Translations under genes and position numbers: made by a program | Shown here: piece by piece, positions 8,781-17,364 of the stretch | How positions within the stretch are numbered: position 1 is the stretch's first letter | Layout of the letters: each line of letters begins with the position of its first letter | Notes under the pieces: model-generated | Database searches by the model: none | What the model was told of the DNA's origin: nothing | The model's input: only the letters and a program-made list of their open reading frames with translations | Assembly (NCBI GenBank): GCA_964461035.1 | Contig: CAYWRI010000013.1 | Location: 1 to 42,669 of the forward strand | Length of the DNA stretch: 42,669 nucleotides | Direction: 5' to 3' | Source: CAYZNE01 sp964461035 | GTDB lineage: Archaea; Nanobdellota; Nanobdellia; Woesearchaeales; CAYZNE01

Positions 8781-9193
8781 TTAAAAACCATATTCTTTTA
8801 GTTTATCTCTAAGAGTTTTAGAATGTTTTACTTCTGATCTGTTAATTAAAATATGGTAACAATTATTTAGAAAATGTTGACTTGTATCAGATAATGCTTG
8901 AACTACAGCATCAATAGAAAATCCAATTCTTATGCAACTTGATTGATATTCTTCAATCTTTTTTGCACTGGAGATAGCATCTGATCTAAAATCAGTATCA
9001 CCTAAATCAAAATCAACAAAGGCCAAATCAAAATGATTCTCTTTTAATCTTTGAATTAGTCCGTAATAATTACTTGCTGAATATATATGTACATTATAAT
9101 TAGATAATGTTCTTTTTATTCCTTCTTTTTCTTCTTTCACTTCTCCTTTTGAATTTTCCACAAGTAATATTTTAGTGATTTATTATCAGTCAT
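8781..9193 (-). CDS. Receiver-domain protein with apparent frameshift near start
   Basis: The main frame (9161 down to 8781, from a GTG) encodes a CheY-like receiver fold. FDLAFVDFDLGD holds the probable phospho-acceptor Asp, but the protein would begin inside strand 1. The frame is open a little further up, reading ITKILLVENS, the normal first strand, but it hits a stop with no start codon. An ATG at 9193 overlaps the stop of the preceding gene (ATGA) and reads MTDNKSLK before leaving the receiver frame. One extra A in the AAAA run (9170-9173) would join them into MTDNKSLKILLVENSKGE, a normal receiver N-terminus of about 137 aa. The acidic pair after strand 1 is reduced to one Glu, so it may be a degenerate receiver. 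No output domain is present. Confidence 0.7.
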
Positions 9194-10056
9194 AGAACAT
9201 CACCCACATGAAGCAGGGGGGACTTATTAGTTGAACTATAATCTTTTATCATAACTTGTTTATTCTTTAACTTTCCATCAATCGCACCTGAAACTTCTAA
9301 TCTGTAAATTCCAAAAGGAATAAAAATATCCTGTGTTGTAGGTGCACTTGTTATGGAAAATTTTTCTGTATATAATTCTATATCTAAAGATCTATAAGTT
9401 TTACCCCATCCCTCTAAGCTATATTCTCCAATTTCATCAAATGTTACTGAATATTTAATATTTGTAGTTGTATGTCCTTTCTTTGTTTTAATTTTTTCTA
9501 AACTAGCTATGTTTTCAAGGAGTTCATAATAATCAGTATGATTAGTTTCTAATAATTTAAGATAATCATAAGATACTGCAGTAAAGTATAAGTTAATTCC
9601 TAAAGCAAGCGTTAAAATAACGTCTGTAGCAATGCATGCAGAAAGAACCTTTCTTATTGTTGGTTTTGCTCTTGTTAAAAGGCCGTGTTTATTTTCCAGT
9701 TCTCTTAGTTCTGTTAGTTCACTATATATTCTGCCCTTAGTAATAGTTGTATATTGATTTTCTGTTCTTGCTCCTTTTTTTTGCGCTTCTTCAAGTTGCT
9801 TGTATAAAACTTCAGTTAGTTCAGTTAATTCTGATACTGGCCATCTGGTTAAAGTTGAATATTTAGTCTCATCTAAACCCAACACTAATTTATGTTTACC
9901 CGTATTAAGAAGAATCATATCAAATGCCTTTACACGAAACACGGCATCTATAAAACTGAGGCCACTAATGAGTGTATCATTCGATTTTGCTGTAAGCATT
10001 TCTGAAAAAAGCCAGTTCTTGTTACTTACGTATTTGAATCTTGATTTTTTACTCAT
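9190..10056 (-). CDS. Membrane protein coupled to the receiver gene
   Basis: I do not recognise the family. The protein has about 288 residues from ATG 10056. A GTG at 10065 would add three residues, but the ATG is the better start. Residues 1-130 are soluble and charged. A single hydrophobic helix follows (around 139-160, ACIATDVILTLALGINLYF). The second half is a beta-rich domain ending in a Gly/Ser/Lys region. Its TGA stop overlaps the ATG of the receiver gene (ATGA), which indicates translational coupling and a shared function such as membrane signalling. It is divergent from the TrmB-like regulator, whose operator-like palindrome lies in the shared intergenic region. Confidence 0.75.
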   Translation of the reverse strand: MSKKSRFKYVSNKNWLFSEMLTAKSNDTLISGLSFIDAVFRVKAFDMILLNTGKHKLVLGLDETKYSTLTRWPVSELTELTEVLYKQLEEAQKKGARTENQYTTITKGRIYSELTELRELENKHGLLTRAKPTIRKVLSACIATDVILTLALGINLYFTAVSYDYLKLLETNHTDYYELLENIASLEKIKTKKGHTTTNIKYSVTFDEIGEYSLEGWGKTYRSLDIELYTEKFSITSAPTTQDIFIPFGIYRLEVSGAIDGKLKNKQVMIKDYSSTNKSPLLHVGDVL

Positions 10057-10103
10057 TTTTATCACAAAATAGAGAATTCCTTTAGACTATATCAATGTTG
10101 AGC

Positions 10104-10140
10104 GTCCAATGAATGGACAACAGCCACAAAATTTAAATAC
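10104..10140 (+). promoter_or_regulatory. Operator-like palindrome and TATA box of trmB-like gene
   Basis: An inverted repeat gtcca-atgaa-tggac (10104-10118) sits just upstream of a TATA box (aaatttaaatac, 10129-10140). The box is about 26 nt before the GTG at 10161. Position and symmetry suggest autoregulation or control of the divergent operon. The arms are only 5 bp. Confidence 0.4.
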
Positions 10141-10160
10141 TAAAGCATATTTGCAATATT

Positions 10161-10916
10161 GTGGACACTAAGATATTGGAAAAAATTGGATTGAGCAGAG
10201 CAGAAATAAAAGTATACATTGCACTGTTGCAATTAGGATCTGTTCCTTCAGGACAAATTGCAAAAGAAACAGATTTGAGAAGATCAACAGTTTATGATTG
10301 TTTTCGAAGACTTCAATCTAAAGGTTTAATCTCTTTTATAATAAAAAATGGAATGAAACACTTTGAAGCAACTCCTCCAGAAAGGATTATGGACTTTATT
10401 AAAGAGACCAAGAGAAAAATCAATGAAACAGAACAAGAAGCAGAAAATCTTGTAAAACAGCTTAAAGCAGGATTCAACATTTTAAAACCTAAAGCTGAAG
10501 CCCAAATTCTTGAAGGGATTGAAGGATTTAAAACTATGAGACGAGATGTTTTGCGACATTCAGATGGTGAGCATCTTCTTATTGGAGCAATCTCAAGAGA
10601 AGATGAAGTAATGCCTGCTTTTTTTAAGGATTGGAATAAGCAAAGGCAAAAAAAGAAAATTAGAATTAAAATATTGCATAAACAAAGTGCAAAGGAAAAA
10701 GTTGTTTCTAAAAAAGAAATTATGGGTAATTTCTTTGAAACAAAATTCTTACCTGAAGAAATCGAAAGTCCTGCAGTGATAAATATATATGGTGATAGAG
10801 TTGTAAATGTTTTGTGGAAAGATAAAACTCCCCTATGCTTTCTTCTAATCAATAAAGATATTGCAGATTCCTATAGAAAATATTTTAATTATTTGTGGAA
10901 AATCTCAAAAAAGTAG
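10161..10916 (+). CDS. TrmB-family transcriptional regulator
   Basis: The N-terminal 75 residues form a TrmB-type winged helix. LGLS-type entry, YIALLQLGSVPSGQIAKET and RRSTVYDCFRRLQSKGLI match the recognition-helix region of that family. Residues 80-110 form a coiled coil for dimerisation, and the C-terminal 140 residues resemble the PLD-like effector domain of TrmB relatives. Length (251 aa) is typical. The gene starts with GTG and is probably leaderless, with its TATA box 26 nt upstream. It is divergent from the membrane protein/receiver pair and may regulate it. The ligand cannot be inferred; TrmB proteins often sense sugars. Confidence 0.88.
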   Translation: MDTKILEKIGLSRAEIKVYIALLQLGSVPSGQIAKETDLRRSTVYDCFRRLQSKGLISFIIKNGMKHFEATPPERIMDFIKETKRKINETEQEAENLVKQLKAGFNILKPKAEAQILEGIEGFKTMRRDVLRHSDGEHLLIGAISREDEVMPAFFKDWNKQRQKKKIRIKILHKQSAKEKVVSKKEIMGNFFETKFLPEEIESPAVINIYGDRVVNVLWKDKTPLCFLLINKDIADSYRKYFNYLWKISKK

Positions 10917-10992
10917 TTTATGTATTACTCAATAAGAAAATTCTCATAAAATATTGAAAAAATAGAAAAAGAAAAAATAATAAAAGAAAAAA

Positions 10993-13900
10993 TTACCAGA
11001 ACTTGAAAAGTTTAATAAATTTTTCAAGTAAACCTGACATGTCTGTGCATTGTCCAGAAGCACAACTATTTGTAGTACATTCATAGTTATTTTGACAAGT
11101 AATTTCTTCAGATTTTTGTTTGGAAAAACTTCTATCTAAATCACAAAACATTGCAATATCGTCTAAAATAATTCTTGTTCCAAATGGAAAACAGGAAGTT
11201 TCTTGAACACAACCTTGACAGTTCATATCTGTGATCGGTGCCACTTCAGTTTTTTTGTCATTGTTTACTTCAATTTTTTCAGCTTTCTTGTAACCAAGAT
11301 TGTTTGTCTTTGACAAAGATGTTCTTGTATTATCAGTGTTTTTAATTAATACTAATTCATTTACAGGTTCACAAGAATCATATGTTTTTATTATAACTCC
11401 GTCTTCAACAAGAACTTTCTTAGCCCTAAGATTATCATTATTTGATAAAACGTTTATCATAATCTTTACTGCAGCCATAGTTTCTTCTTTGTCATAACCA
11501 ACTATTACAAGTTGATAGTTATCATTCTTATTAAATAATTCTATGAATGCTTGACCTTTTTTCAAAGTTTTCTCTTCTCCTTGCATTATTTTTGTTACAA
11601 GTGTATTACTTCCATCTTTAGTTCCAATTATTATCAGATTATCATATTCAGAACTAGTAATTTCAGTATCTAAAACTGCTTTAGCTCTGAAGTTTGGGTC
11701 ATTAATGCTTGAAACCACATTTTTAATTGTTAAAGCTAGTTCATTATCCACATTATCTAAATTCGAAATCATCTCATCTGAAAATACAAGTGATCCAAAT
11801 GAAGAAAGAAATGCGGACAAATCTACTCCTGATATTACTTCATTAGTAGAAGCTGTTTGTCCAAGAACAATTGTAACATCTGGTAGATAGTTTTCGTTTA
11901 AAAACATTTTTGGAAAACTATTTAACATAACACCTGAACAAGAACTTTTTATGCATGCACCATTATTACATCCTTGAGAACATTGTACTTCAGAACTTAT
12001 AACTTCGCCATTACTACAAGAATACTCTACTAAATTTTTATTATTGACATTACAATAATCTTGTTTTTTAACTTGACTATTATCTGCAGATGATAAACCT
12101 TCTGTTGTTCCAAATTTATAATAATTTTTCCCACCATCAGAATCTTTACAAGTATTTGCTAAAACTTCTGAACAAGAAAACTTTGCATATTCATCTTTTC
12201 CGTCTATAACTGTGTGTACATAACCACCACAACTACTTTTCCAAGTTATAACTTTTCCAGTTTGACCTTTGATATTTATTTCACAAGAATTTGTTCCAGA
12301 ACAACTTCCAAATTCAGAATAACAGTTATTTTCTTTAATTGAATCATCAAAAACACATTTAATAATTTCTTTTTTATAATCTGTTGAAGTTTGGCCATTA
12401 ATTTGTAATTTCATATCATATATTTCTCCTATTGGCGCTCTTGAACCAAAACTATCCATATCATCAAAATTATTTATTACAAAACTAAGATAATCAAAAG
12501 TTCTTTCTGAATCACCTTTTATTTTCCAAGTGTAAACTATTTCACCTGAATCTTTATCATAAATATCTGTTGAAAGAATTTCATCAACTCTTTGCATTAC
12601 AACTTGATATATGTTGCTTGGAGAATATTCATATCCATAAAAGTTTTCACCAAATCCTTTAGTATTAACATCATAATATTCATCACGAGCAAAACCAAAT
12701 AGTCTACTCGCAATATATGCGTAACCGGGAGCAGAATTTCCTAAACCGTCAAAATTCAAAAATGATGATCTACCACTATGCACTTTAAAACAAAATCCAT
12801 CTGAGCTAAAAACTCTTTCACCTTCATTGTTTTGAGCAACATAATTTTTTGCATCTTTATCATTACTTAAGCATAATGCAACACAGTTTGAATCAGCAAA
12901 ACCAGAATCTATTCTAACTAAGAAACTAAGTTTAAAATCTGAATCCAATACAACTGGTTTAAAATAATAACCTCTATAATCTGAAGTTTTTTTAACCTGG
13001 CCTGCATCAAATGCAATGTCTCCATTTTCATCAATATTAAATTTAGGTTTAATACTATCCATAAAATTATACGATTCTGTATTCTCTTCTATTTTATTCC
13101 AACCTGAAGTTAAATCAATAAGTGTGTATGAATGTTCTTCATAGATTTCAGGATAAACTACTTCATACTCCGTATCATCTGCATCAACAGTTGATTCTTC
13201 TTCGGGTTCTACAATTTCTGATACTGAAACACATCTTCCATTTTTACAACCATTAGGACAATTAACACCCATTGCACCAAGTTCACCATCTTCCATGACA
13301 AAAGCTTCATTAAGTTGATAATCATTTGCACAATGATCGTAATATGTTGTGTAAGGTTTATCTGTTGGGTTTGCATGAGTTGGATTTGGTTCTTGACCAA
13401 ATATGTTATGTGAATTAGGAGATCCTCCAGCATAAATTCCTGTTCCATATCCTTTCTTAAATAATTCAGGATTTTTTTGTTCAGTTATAGGAAATTGTAT
13501 TGGTTTTGATTCATAAGAAAATTTTGCATCAGAATCAAAAGCAGTTATTTCACTTTCGCTTGCCAATGAGTAGGGTGAATCAATTACTTCTTCATATTCA
13601 TTATTTGAACAAGTACCATCAAAACAACCATTTGCACATTTAATTAAAGTTGATTTTACAGTATTTCCGCCGCAATAAACCTCTCTTAAAAATTTATCAT
13701 TTATACACATATCTTCCTTAATAGAACGCGCTGTTGAAAAAGTGGTTTTTACCTTACCTTTAACAAATTCATTTTTTCCAAAATCTGAATCATAGCAACT
13801 AGCTATTGGGAGTCCAGGGCCTTGAATAACTCCAACTATTTCATCATTAAGATCTTCTTCAGAAATAATGGGTGTGGGACTATTTGGTGAGTTATGTATA

Positions 13901-14325
13901 CTTTCAATATTTTCTTCAATCATTGGAGTATCTGATTCTTCATTATTTTGAGGTTCTGCAATTATATCTTCGTTTTCAGTTTCTATAATCATTGAATTAG
14001 TTATATCTAATTGAAGAACAACAAGACCATTTTGTCCATTATTCCAAGAAACAATAGAATCTACTAATACTCTCATATTTAATAGAGTTTCCGCATGATT
14101 TTCTCTTATCTGAACACTTTGATTATTAATAGATAAATAAGCTATGTCCGGATTAGAATCTTTAATATCCGTTAATGAAATTTTATAGATTTCACCATTT
14201 ACATTAACCAAAGAAAGTCCATCACCAATAATCAAAACACTAGTTGTGCTAGCAAGAGCACTTGTTGCTATTAATGTAATTGCAAATAGTAACATAAACA
14301 TTATTGTAAATTTATTTTTTTTCAT
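10993..14325 (-). CDS. Giant secreted Cys-rich S-layer-like surface protein
   Basis: The 1110-aa protein begins with a signal peptide (about residues 1-26, ending ATSALAS). Three copies of a Cys module follow a shared pattern (C-x-DSD-x-G, YxC, C-xx-GC-xx-GxC) near residues 175-240, 325-370 (partial) and 725-800. Residues about 403-650 form a beta-rich region like a concanavalin/LamG domain. Residues about 815-990 contain DVTIVLGQTAS, NLIIIGTKDG and YQLVIVGYDKEE, a pattern seen in archaeal S-layer domains. The C-terminus has another Cys cluster and ends with a short hydrophobic stretch. A GGAGG ribosome binding site lies about 8 nt before the ATG. It is a likely cell-envelope or host-contact protein. 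The membrane-bound HTH gene lies just upstream on the same strand. Confidence 0.85.
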   Translation of the reverse strand: MKKNKFTIMFMLLFAITLIATSALASTTSVLIIGDGLSLVNVNGEIYKISLTDIKDSNPDIAYLSINNQSVQIRENHAETLLNMRVLVDSIVSWNNGQNGLVVLQLDITNSMIIETENEDIIAEPQNNEESDTPMIEENIESIHNSPNSPTPIISEEDLNDEIVGVIQGPGLPIASCYDSDFGKNEFVKGKVKTTFSTARSIKEDMCINDKFLREVYCGGNTVKSTLIKCANGCFDGTCSNNEYEEVIDSPYSLASESEITAFDSDAKFSYESKPIQFPITEQKNPELFKKGYGTGIYAGGSPNSHNIFGQEPNPTHANPTDKPYTTYYDHCANDYQLNEAFVMEDGELGAMGVNCPNGCKNGRCVSVSEIVEPEEESTVDADDTEYEVVYPEIYEEHSYTLIDLTSGWNKIEENTESYNFMDSIKPKFNIDENGDIAFDAGQVKKTSDYRGYYFKPVVLDSDFKLSFLVRIDSGFADSNCVALCLSNDKDAKNYVAQNNEGERVFSSDGFCFKVHSGRSSFLNFDGLGNSAPGYAYIASRLFGFARDEYYDVNTKGFGENFYGYEYSPSNIYQVVMQRVDEILSTDIYDKDSGEIVYTWKIKGDSERTFDYLSFVINNFDDMDSFGSRAPIGEIYDMKLQINGQTSTDYKKEIIKCVFDDSIKENNCYSEFGSCSGTNSCEINIKGQTGKVITWKSSCGGYVHTVIDGKDEYAKFSCSEVLANTCKDSDGGKNYYKFGTTEGLSSADNSQVKKQDYCNVNNKNLVEYSCSNGEVISSEVQCSQGCNNGACIKSSCSGVMLNSFPKMFLNENYLPDVTIVLGQTASTNEVISGVDLSAFLSSFGSLVFSDEMISNLDNVDNELALTIKNVVSSINDPNFRAKAVLDTEITSSEYDNLIIIGTKDGSNTLVTKIMQGEEKTLKKGQAFIELFNKNDNYQLVIVGYDKEETMAAVKIMINVLSNNDNLRAKKVLVEDGVIIKTYDSCEPVNELVLIKNTDNTRTSLSKTNNLGYKKAEKIEVNNDKKTEVAPITDMNCQGCVQETSCFPFGTRIILDDIAMFCDLDRSFSKQKSEEITCQNNYECTTNSCASGQCTDMSGLLEKFIKLFKFW

Positions 14326-14450
14326 TTTAAACCTCCAAGTTTATTAAATTTTAATTTTATTTGGGTATGTTCACAAATCATTTCAAAATGTTTGTTATAG
14401 TTTAGTAAATTGAAACAATACTTAATACTTGCTTGGAACAACTTGGAATT

Positions 14451-14466
14451 AACAAATTAATTTGTT
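14451..14466. promoter_or_regulatory. Perfect 16-bp palindrome between HTH gene and surface gene
   Basis: The sequence aacaaattaatttgtt is a perfect palindrome directly after the stop codon of the membrane HTH gene and upstream of the giant surface gene. It could be an operator or a weak 3' hairpin. AT-rich palindromes also arise by chance. Confidence 0.35.
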
Positions 14467-14467
14467 A

Positions 14468-15565
14468 TTATTCTTCCTCTTCTTCAATTTCAAGATCTTG
14501 TTCTTGTGCTAAAAACCAAGGGCTTAATTTTATTCTCTTGCATTTGCCTATTTTTATTACAGTTATAATGTTCTTAAATTCTAGTGCTTGGATGTATCTT
14601 GATAAAGATGCCTTAGGTATTCCAGTTGAATAATATATTTTAGCTTGAGTGCTAGTTCCATTCTTAGAAGCTAAAAAATTAATTATTTCAACTTCTTTAT
14701 CCTTAAGAGTTTCCATAATATCTTTTGCTCTTTTTCCTAATCTTAGTTCTTGCTCAAGCTTTTGAATTTGCAATTCATTATTTATTTCTTTTTTTTGACT
14801 TAATTTTCCTTTTTTTTCTAATTTCTTTTCTTGATTAATGGCTAAATTTAGTTTTTTCTTAAAGATAAATATTGTGCTAAATACAAACAAAATTACTATG
14901 ATTATGACTAATGTTAGTATTTGATTTGTTCTAAATAAATTTTGTTGATGAATCTTTTGATCCATTATAATTTCAACATCATATGCTTTTTCAGAATCAC
15001 AATTCATATCTACAAAACCTATAATTTCTTCATAAGCAGAATATAATCTGCATCTTCCTTTAGGTATAAGACCTGCAAAGCTACCAAATTTATCTGAATT
15101 ACGAGGATAATTCAAATTAATATCTCTATCACATTTAAATTGGAGTTGAGTATTTGGAACAATATTGTCATATTCATCTTTAATTATGCCTCTTACAGAG
15201 CAGACAGGATATAAAATAACTTCTTTTTCTATTAACATATTTTCTTCGAGAACATTAATAAGTAAATATGTAAAAAAAACATTAGAACTTGCATCAAACG
15301 AATAAGAAATTATGGAAATATTATGTTCACCTTGACATAAAGAAAAACTTATTTGGCCGTTTGGATTATTCAGGGGCAGATAAATTTCATCATTGATCAA
15401 AACATATGTTTCAGAATGAATTATTAAATTTTCTGTATCCGCATTTTTCAAAGTTAATATGATATTATCTTGAGCATCAAGTTCATTTTCAGCTCTAACA
15501 GACGTTAACATAGTTAATAAAAGGAATAAAAAGAATATGTGCCAAAATATGTTTTCAAATTTCAT
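14468..15565 (-). CDS. Membrane-anchored winged-helix regulator
   Basis: A signal peptide (MKFENIFWHIFFLFLLL...) is followed by an outside domain of about 200 residues with beta-rich, carboxypeptidase-regulatory-like features. One transmembrane helix (ILTLVIIIVILFVFSTIFIF) leads to a cytoplasmic Lys/Glu coiled coil and a C-terminal winged helix (MetR/MarR-like: KDKEVEIINFLASKNG, GIPKASLSRYIQALEFKNII). This layout suggests a one-component sensor that reads the cell surface and binds DNA at the membrane. The start at 15565 is preferred because it begins the signal peptide and a TATA-like box (tttatttaag, 15583-15592) sits at leaderless distance. An ATG at 15604 would add 13 residues. The giant surface protein gene follows 142 bp downstream and is a plausible target. 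Confidence 0.82.
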   Translation of the reverse strand: MKFENIFWHIFFLFLLLTMLTSVRAENELDAQDNIILTLKNADTENLIIHSETYVLINDEIYLPLNNPNGQISFSLCQGEHNISIISYSFDASSNVFFTYLLINVLEENMLIEKEVILYPVCSVRGIIKDEYDNIVPNTQLQFKCDRDINLNYPRNSDKFGSFAGLIPKGRCRLYSAYEEIIGFVDMNCDSEKAYDVEIIMDQKIHQQNLFRTNQILTLVIIIVILFVFSTIFIFKKKLNLAINQEKKLEKKGKLSQKKEINNELQIQKLEQELRLGKRAKDIMETLKDKEVEIINFLASKNGTSTQAKIYYSTGIPKASLSRYIQALEFKNIITVIKIGKCKRIKLSPWFLAQEQDLEIEEEEE

Positions 15566-15696
15566 TTTGTATCTCAAATTATATCTTAAATAAATCAGGT
15601 CCATACAATTATTTTAGTTTTATGTTTTAAAAAGCTTATGTCTTTACTGAATTATTATTGTCTTTTGTTTTAACCTTTTATTATTTATTCACAAAA

Positions 15697-15827
15697 ACAT
15701 TATTCTCAAAAAAGTCAATACTATAACCTGTGCAAAAACTTTGGTTTTTGAAATAAAAAATCCTTAGTTTTTGGTTATGCTAATACCTAAACCAAAGATT
15801 TAGGTTGTGAGTGATGTCATTTTGTTA
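15697..15827 (+). repeat. Hairpin-rich element family B, copy 1
   Basis: About 130 bp homologous to the reverse complement of 22788-22974. Shared blocks are acattattctcaaaaaag, caatactata, tgcaaaaac, tttggtttttgaaa, agtttttggt, gatttaggttg and gatgtcatttt. The end holds a hairpin, acctaaac-caaaga-tttaggt. Relative to copy 2 about 55 bp are missing after caatactata. With the 113-bp element it occupies most of the 15605-16087 gap. Confidence 0.75.
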
Positions 15828-15870
15828 TTTTACTTTGTTTTCTTGTATTTATCAAAAACATTATTATGAT

Positions 15871-15983
15871 TTTTGAGCGTGCCACAGAGATGTGTTTTAG
15901 TGTTTAGTAGCAAAATTAAAAGTCAGTTAATGCTCATATTTTGCAAAATTTGGTGTTGAGTGATATTCAAGGCACGCTCAAAA
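15871..15983. repeat. 113-bp element with perfect 13-bp inverted ends
   Basis: The arms ttttgagcgtgcc (15871-15883) and ggcacgctcaaaa (15971-15983) are exact reverse complements. The interior is non-coding. The structure looks like a small MITE-type insertion or a long regulatory stem. No second copy was seen in the window. It lies upstream of the Cys-repeat lipoprotein. Confidence 0.6.
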
Positions 15984-16099
15984 CCCTATCAGATGAAAAT
16001 CTGGAACATTATTTAAATATTATCTGGAACGAAATGGAACGGACATTATAATCTAATAAATGACAAAGTATAAAAAGGATATGCTCATTGAACATTTAT

Positions 16100-17332
16100 A
16101 TGGATAAAATGAAAGTTAATTTAGCATTTAACATAGTGGTGTTAGAAGTAATATTAGCAATGTTTCTACTTAGTTCCTGTTCTAGTAGTGGTAAGGCATT
16201 AGAACCAGGAGATCTAGATGAATGTATTGATTCTGATGGTGGAATAAACGAATTCGAAGCAGGAACTGTTTTTTTGAAGTTGAGAGAGTTTAAAGATGAA
16301 TGTTTTGAAGACACTTTAACAGAATACTATTGCATTTCAAAATCCGAATCTGGAGAAATTCAAATTGACTGTAAAAATGGTTGTGAACGTGATCATTGTA
16401 TTGAAGCTATTGATGAATGTGGAAATGGAATTTTGGATATTGGAGAAGAATGTGATGATAGCAATACGATTACTGAAATTTGTGAATATGGTAAAGACTT
16501 TTGCATTGTTTGTAATTCTGAATGTGTTCAAGTTGAGGGAGAAACATCTTATTGTGGAGATTCAGAACTAGATATGATAAATAACGAAGAATGTGATGGG
16601 CCTAATTTGAATGGTTTTGAGTGTTTTCATTTTGATGGTTTTACTGGTGGTGTTTTGAGTTGTGGTGCTGATTGCTCATTTGATACTAATCTTTGTGTTG
16701 AAAATAAGTGTGGAAATAATGTTATTAATTTAGGAGAAAACTGTGATGATGGCAATACGATTACTGAAATTTGTGAATATGGTAAAGACTTTTGCATTGT
16801 TTGTAATTCTGAATGTGTTCAAGTTGAGGGAGAAACATCTTATTGTGGAGATTCAGAACTAGATATGATAAATAACGAAGAATGTGATGGGCCTAATTTG
16901 AATGGTTTTGATTGTTCTTATTTTCCTAATTTTGATGATGGTGTTATTAGTTGTAATGTTGATTGTACGTTTAACACTGATGAATGTTATGTTGAAGATC
17001 AACCAGAAGAAGAACAAAAATGTGGAGATAATATTAGACAAATTCCGAACGATTATGATTTAATGGAACAATGTGATGGTACTGATTTAAATGGAAAAAC
17101 TTGTAGTGATTTTAGTTTTGTTTCAGGTAAATTAATGTGTGATTCTAGTTGCGGATATGATACTTCAGAGTGTGAATTAAAAACATCTGAGTGTGGTAAT
17201 GGCATTATTGAATCTGGAGAACAATGTGATACAAATGATTTTGGAGAATTAGTTTGTCAAATGTTTGGTTATGCTTCAGGACAATTAATTTGTTCAAAGA
17301 CATGTGACTTAGGCTTTTTGAATTGTGAATAA
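16100..17332 (+). CDS. Cys-repeat lipoprotein with internal duplication
   Basis: The N-terminus is a lipoprotein signal (hydrophobic segment ending MFLLSSC), so the mature protein is probably lipid-anchored outside the cell. First comes the same Cys module as in the giant surface protein (CIDSDGGINEFEAGT...CKNGCERDHC). It is followed by about six repeats of the type CGNGxxxxGEECD / CDGxxLNGxxC...CxFDTxxC, known as the Myxococcus-type Cys-rich repeat. Two repeat pairs share 160 identical bases (16461-16620 and 16752-16911). The start at ATG 16100 is chosen because a TATA box (aagtataaaaagg, 16066-16078) is at leaderless distance; TTG 16088 or ATG 16109 are alternatives. It forms a same-strand group with the next two genes. 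Confidence 0.82.
   Translation: MDKMKVNLAFNIVVLEVILAMFLLSSCSSSGKALEPGDLDECIDSDGGINEFEAGTVFLKLREFKDECFEDTLTEYYCISKSESGEIQIDCKNGCERDHCIEAIDECGNGILDIGEECDDSNTITEICEYGKDFCIVCNSECVQVEGETSYCGDSELDMINNEECDGPNLNGFECFHFDGFTGGVLSCGADCSFDTNLCVENKCGNNVINLGENCDDGNTITEICEYGKDFCIVCNSECVQVEGETSYCGDSELDMINNEECDGPNLNGFDCSYFPNFDDGVISCNVDCTFNTDECYVEDQPEEEQKCGDNIRQIPNDYDLMEQCDGTDLNGKTCSDFSFVSGKLMCDSSCGYDTSECELKTSECGNGIIESGEQCDTNDFGELVCQMFGYASGQLICSKTCDLGFLNCE
16461..16620 (+). repeat. 160-bp perfect direct repeat, unit 1
   Basis: Identical base for base to 16752-16911, 291 bp (97 codons) downstream, so the reading frame is kept. It lies inside the Cys-repeat lipoprotein gene. Confidence 0.95.
16752..16911 (+). 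repeat. 160-bp perfect direct repeat, unit 2
   Basis: Second exact copy of 16461-16620. Perfect identity, including silent positions, points to a recent duplication or gene conversion. It could also be a site of assembly error. Confidence 0.95.
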
Positions 17333-17364
17333 AATTTAATTTTTGGTTTTATAAAAAAACAAAG

